A DNA stretch of 8,772 bases, taken from Candidatus Scybalocola fimicaballi (lineage in GTDB: Bacteria > Bacteroidota > Bacteroidia > Bacteroidales > Paludibacteraceae). Under the pieces are notes generated by a model. That model saw only the letters and a program-made list of their open reading frames with translations. It ran no database searches and was not told where the DNA came from. Positions 5,931 to 8,772 of this stretch are shown piece by piece (within the stretch, counting starts at the first letter, position 1; each line of letters opens with the position of its first letter). The position numbers and the translations under genes are program-made. The stretch lies in the NCBI GenBank assembly GCA_002317115.1, contig DCIP01000232.1:1-8772 (forward strand), read 5' to 3'.

Positions 5931-6188
5931 TTACTTATTGTCGGAAATGAACTGTGCGATAGTACGAACAGATGTGAATGCCTCTTTAGCTTTCTTTGGA
6001 TCTGTGATCTTGATACCATACTTTTTCTCAATCAAAAGGATGATCTCAAGAGCATCAATAGAGTCAAGGCCGATACCCTCGTCGCCGAAAAGAGGATCGT
6101 CAGTGCCGATCTCTTCTGGTTTAATATCTTCAAGCGACAACGCCTCACACAACTGTTCTTTCAAATTTGATATCAACGTTTCCATCAT
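5931..6188 (-). CDS. Acyl carrier protein
   Basis: This 85-residue acidic protein carries intermediates as thioesters on phosphopantetheine. The attachment site is Ser42 in G-L-D-S-I-D-A-L-E, followed by the helix II/III region I-L-L-I-E-K-K-Y-G-I-K-I and the C-terminal helix I-A-Q-F-I-S-D-N-K. The segment D-D-P-L-F-G-D-E-G-I-G is typical of ACPs in aryl polyene and related clusters rather than housekeeping AcpP, which has D-S-L-D at the attachment site. Two ATG codons are adjacent (6188 and 6185); AGGA at 6191-6194 is 2 bases before the first and 5 before the second, so the second may be used. It begins 13 bases after the beta-helix gene and ends 20 bases before the ketosynthase ATG. It is presumably the carrier for that synthase. 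Confidence 0.95.
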   Translation of the reverse strand: MMETLISNLKEQLCEALSLEDIKPEEIGTDDPLFGDEGIGLDSIDALEIILLIEKKYGIKITDPKKAKEAFTSVRTIAQFISDNK

Positions 6189-6201
6189 AGTCCTATTTTA
6201 A

Positions 6202-8772
6202 TTATTGCTCAACTGCTCCTGGTGTGACAGCATCTGCCTTACGGTCGGCACCAGTCTGATCTTTGGAAGTAGAACACTCTGGGCAAGATGCCTTAGCAAC
6301 ATTCACTTTATTCATCTGCTTGATCAAAGTCAAGACTGGAGTATTGCTGTTACCAAGCTTAATATTTGAGAATAATGTTTTGAATTCATTATGGTCTGCC
6401 TCGCTGACTGTCTGAGAAGCACCAGTCAAGTCTGTCTTAGCCTGCATGTATCCACCTATCACGTCGGCATTACCCACAGCCTCAACAATACAGTTGGAGA
6501 ACTTAGCGTTACCCTGCTCAATAAAGTAGGCTCCACACAATGTGCTGTGGATAGCGTTAAGCGACGGGTGACCGCTCGACAATCTGATAGTCTCCACTCC
6601 AGCCATCGACTTGTTGATACAAGAGTTGTTGAACATTGTAGTGTTGACCACATAGATTGTAGGAGATGAGTTTGCAGTGTAGATCACTGAACCTCCGTTC
6701 TTGACTGATGTATTATCAGAGAATGTCGATCCACAGATTGTGATGTTCGACTTGTTACCCTTATTCTCCACATTCAAGAATGCTCCGTTAGCTGACTTGT
6801 TTGAATAGACGTAGCAAGAGTTGACAATCAACTTAGATGTCTCAGCTAAATGCAAGAATGGAGCATTGTTATCCGACCAGCAACCGCTCATCAAGCAAGA
6901 GTCGAGAGTAAGCTGTCCGCCATTCATTGTGAAGAATGGGTTGACCGCATTCTCTGTTCCGACGAAATGAATAGTAGTGAATTTCCAATCTTTGTTTGAA
7001 GACGCGAATGTAGTAAACTTACCCTTTTCACTATGAGCAAGGATTCGTGTCTCAAATCCAGGATCGGATGGAGTACGCTTGTGAGCGCGTTTAGCTCCCT
7101 TTAGTGGAGATGATCCGTATCCACCGATCACCTTTACATTGCGTAGTTCGCCAAGAGCCAAACCAGCATCTTTCTGCAATTTGTACTCACCACCTGCGAT
7201 ATGAATTGTAGCAGGGGCATCAGCACCGTTTTCCTTCTTGTATTTAGCGACAGCGTCTATTGCCTTCTCCAACGACTGGAACGCCTGATCCCAAGTCGTA
7301 CCGTTGAATTCGTCGCTACCTCCCTTATCCAATGTCTTTACGTAGAAGATACCTGGATCCTCACAAACATCTGACACACGGATCTCGTTACTTGAAACAG
7401 TAACATAATTACCCATCGCATCATATCCGTTTACCTCCAACCAATATGTTCCAAGAGGAGCATCCTTCATTGTGCTGCTCTTCTGATCAGGAAGATCATT
7501 ATAGTTGTCCACCCACTGGTATCTTGCATTTGTCAAACCAGAGATTGTTGACTTGAACGAAGCTTTTGTATTCTTGCGGTCAGGACAACCCTGATCTGTC
7601 ATCTCAATCACAGCTGAGTAGTCTGCGTCACAAGCGCCGAATGTACTTGAGATAGATGAACGCTGAATACCACGCTGGTCGAATGGAGTCAACTTATGAG
7701 GAGCACCTGCACGACCGACAATCTCAAGCTTGTTGCTTGGCATCAACACCTGTGTGATACCACCACGTGTCGACAACTTAGATGCGATTGTACCCTTGAA
7801 GTTAGACAAGAACTCCTTAGCCCACATTGTCTCGTTGGCATCCTTGGTAGCCTCAAGGAATCTCGACTTGGCTGGATAGTTGTTGGAATACTCGTCGCAA
7901 CGACCTGCGCACTCAACCAACGAATTATAGATATTCAATGTACCAGCCTCCTTATAGAAGCGTCCGCTCAAAGTAGAGCTATAGATGTTGACGGCAGGAT
8001 TACCACCGACAAATCGCATCAACACACGTCCGTAATAACCGATTGGCGATGTACACTGGTTATCGTAGAATGTCGAGTTGTAGATGTTGATCTTAGGGCT
8101 TGCATTGTAGCTCAACAATGTGACACCACCTCTATATAAAGATGAGTTGTTGTTGAAACATGAATTCCAGATCTCCAACTCACTGTCATCCATCACAGAG
8201 ATACAAGCTCCGACCTGACCTCCCTTGATCTGAGTGAATGTTGAGTTTTTGATTGAAACTTTCGAAGTTTCCTTTCCTTTACCCTTCTCTATCGCAATAG
8301 CAGTCACCGCACTGTTTGATACAGCATTAAAATAGAATCCGTTGAACACACAAGAGTCGATAGCGACTGTACTGTTTTCAATTAACATCGCTCTTCCGTT
8401 CAACGAGCTCTCTGCCGCAAGGCTTGAACCGTCGAAGATGATTCCACAGAATTTAATATTTTGATTCTCATGCACCAACACCAATCTGCCATTTGGATCA
8501 TCAACCTTAAAGACAGTCATGTTGCCTTCAGGATTAGCCGGTGTACGTGGATTACGAGTCTTTCCGCTCGCAGTACCGTCGACAGGAGAGATATCATAAC
8601 CACCATATATTGTCACATTCGACGGGAATACGAAGCCTTCTTCCTGAGATGGAGTGTAAACCTGCTCAGCCAAATGGATCTCGATCAAGTCGTTGGCATG
8701 AGCCTGAGTTGAACGCATAGCCTCAACCTCCTGGATAGCACGGTCGAGCGAGTTGAACGCTGTAGCCCAGCT
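6202..8772 (-). CDS. Large parallel beta-helix surface/secreted protein, N-terminus cut off by window edge
   Basis: The frame stays open to the window edge, so 856 residues are visible and the true start and any signal peptide lie outside. An ATG at 8718 is internal: the codons before it encode the W-x-x-A-F-x-S-L-x-x-A-I motif (from W2), which recurs at W494 in the second half. The protein has two homologous units (about 1-382 and 491-856) of right-handed beta-helix rungs rich in N-S-x-F/C-x-x-N repeats such as I-Y-N-S-T-F-Y-D-N, with a linker (386-474) that looks like an Ig/PKD fold (Y-Q-W ... L-G-T-Y-W-L-E-V). Each unit ends with D-Q-x-G-x-x-R-x7-G-A. Such proteins in Bacteroidota are exported and often bind or cleave glycans, but no pectate-lyase catalytic pattern is recognised, so no enzymatic function is assigned. 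No type IX secretion C-terminal domain is present. The gene ends 13 bases before the ACP gene and probably shares its transcript. Confidence 0.85.
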   Translation of the reverse strand, partial: SWATAFNSLDRAIQEVEAMRSTQAHANDLIEIHLAEQVYTPSQEEGFVFPSNVTIYGGYDISPVDGTASGKTRNPRTPANPEGNMTVFKVDDPNGRLVLVHENQNIKFCGIIFDGSSLAAESSLNGRAMLIENSTVAIDSCVFNGFYFNAVSNSAVTAIAIEKGKGKETSKVSIKNSTFTQIKGGQVGACISVMDDSELEIWNSCFNNNSSLYRGGVTLLSYNASPKINIYNSTFYDNQCTSPIGYYGRVLMRFVGGNPAVNIYSSTLSGRFYKEAGTLNIYNSLVECAGRCDEYSNNYPAKSRFLEATKDANETMWAKEFLSNFKGTIASKLSTRGGITQVLMPSNKLEIVGRAGAPHKLTPFDQRGIQRSSISSTFGACDADYSAVIEMTDQGCPDRKNTKASFKSTISGLTNARYQWVDNYNDLPDQKSSTMKDAPLGTYWLEVNGYDAMGNYVTVSSNEIRVSDVCEDPGIFYVKTLDKGGSDEFNGTTWDQAFQSLEKAIDAVAKYKKENGADAPATIHIAGGEYKLQKDAGLALGELRNVKVIGGYGSSPLKGAKRAHKRTPSDPGFETRILAHSEKGKFTTFASSNKDWKFTTIHFVGTENAVNPFFTMNGGQLTLDSCLMSGCWSDNNAPFLHLAETSKLIVNSCYVYSNKSANGAFLNVENKGNKSNITICGSTFSDNTSVKNGGSVIYTANSSPTIYVVNTTMFNNSCINKSMAGVETIRLSSGHPSLNAIHSTLCGAYFIEQGNAKFSNCIVEAVGNADVIGGYMQAKTDLTGASQTVSEADHNEFKTLFSNIKLGNSNTPVLTLIKQMNKVNVAKASCPECSTSKDQTGADRKADAVTPGAVEQ
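6205..7302 (-). repeat. Beta-helix tandem unit 2
   Basis: This unit runs from G-T-T-W-D-Q-A-F-Q-S-L-E-K-A-I (491-505) to D-Q-T-G-A-D-R...G-A-V-E at the C-terminus (838-855). The start and end motifs have the same internal spacing as in unit 1. The distance from first W to end motif is 344 residues here against 363 in unit 1. Confidence 0.7.
7627..8772 (-). repeat. Beta-helix tandem unit 1 (partial at its start)
   Basis: This unit runs from W-A-T-A-F-N-S-L-D-R-A-I (residue 2) through G-G-Y-D-I-S-P (a counterpart of G-G-Y-G-S-S-P in unit 2) to D-Q-R-G-I-Q-R...G-A-C-D (365-382). Homology to unit 2 is at protein level and low in identity, so the duplication is old. Confidence 0.7.

Noticed and set aside
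7696..8139. 147-codon plus-strand open frame
   Set aside because: It is antisense to the beta-helix gene and has no recognisable domain.

Overview
The window is a stretch of Bacteroidota chromosome, most likely Bacteroidales. The main reasons are the protein families and their combination (a LolA-like carrier beside a C-type ketosynthase pair, and a DUF2062 protein next to a GT2 glycosyltransferase), together with weak Shine-Dalgarno signals and moderate GC. The genus cannot be fixed from this sequence. All nine genes lie on the minus strand and gene order runs from high to low coordinates. Gaps are at most 29 bases and several stop and start codons overlap, so the window reads as one long transcriptional unit. 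No promoter or terminator is visible inside it. The first and last genes are cut by the window edges.

In transcription order the layout is as follows. (1) 8772-6202 is the 3' part of a large surface or secreted parallel beta-helix protein made of two tandem homologous units separated by an Ig-like linker. (2) 6188-5931 is an acyl carrier protein. (3) 5910-4708 is a beta-ketoacyl synthase with an intact Cys-His-His triad. (4) 4711-3872 is a short ketosynthase-like protein without the catalytic cysteine, probably a chain-length-factor partner. (5) 3878-3183 is a membrane-anchored NodB-type polysaccharide deacetylase with all catalytic motifs. (6) 3153-2485 is an exported LolA-like carrier. (7) 2478-1852 is a small lipoprotein resembling LolB/DUF3261 proteins, with a GTG start. 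(8) 1841-1086 is a GT2 glycosyltransferase, overlapping (9) 1102-614, a DUF2062 membrane protein. (10) 617-1 is the N-terminal 205 residues of an LD-carboxypeptidase (peptidase family S66).

The ACP, ketosynthase, chain-length-factor-like, LolA-like, lipoprotein and GT2 genes are the core set seen in aryl polyene and flexirubin-type pigment or lipid clusters. I infer a type II fatty-acid/polyketide module that builds an acyl or polyene chain, attaches it to a glycan or polyprenyl-linked head group, and delivers it to the outer membrane. The ketoreductase, dehydratase, aryl starter ligase or ammonia-lyase, acyltransferase and MMPL exporter expected for a full cluster are not in the window. Either they lie beyond the edges or this is a reduced or split version.

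The least expected structure is a pair of near-identical small palindromes, each inside a different gene (GT2 at about 1671-1694 and DUF2062 at about 1058-1081). Both are read in the same frame and both encode the peptide V-E-T-(R/Q)-(D/E)-x-A-S. They look like a mobile or dispersed palindromic repeat that has been accommodated in coding sequence.
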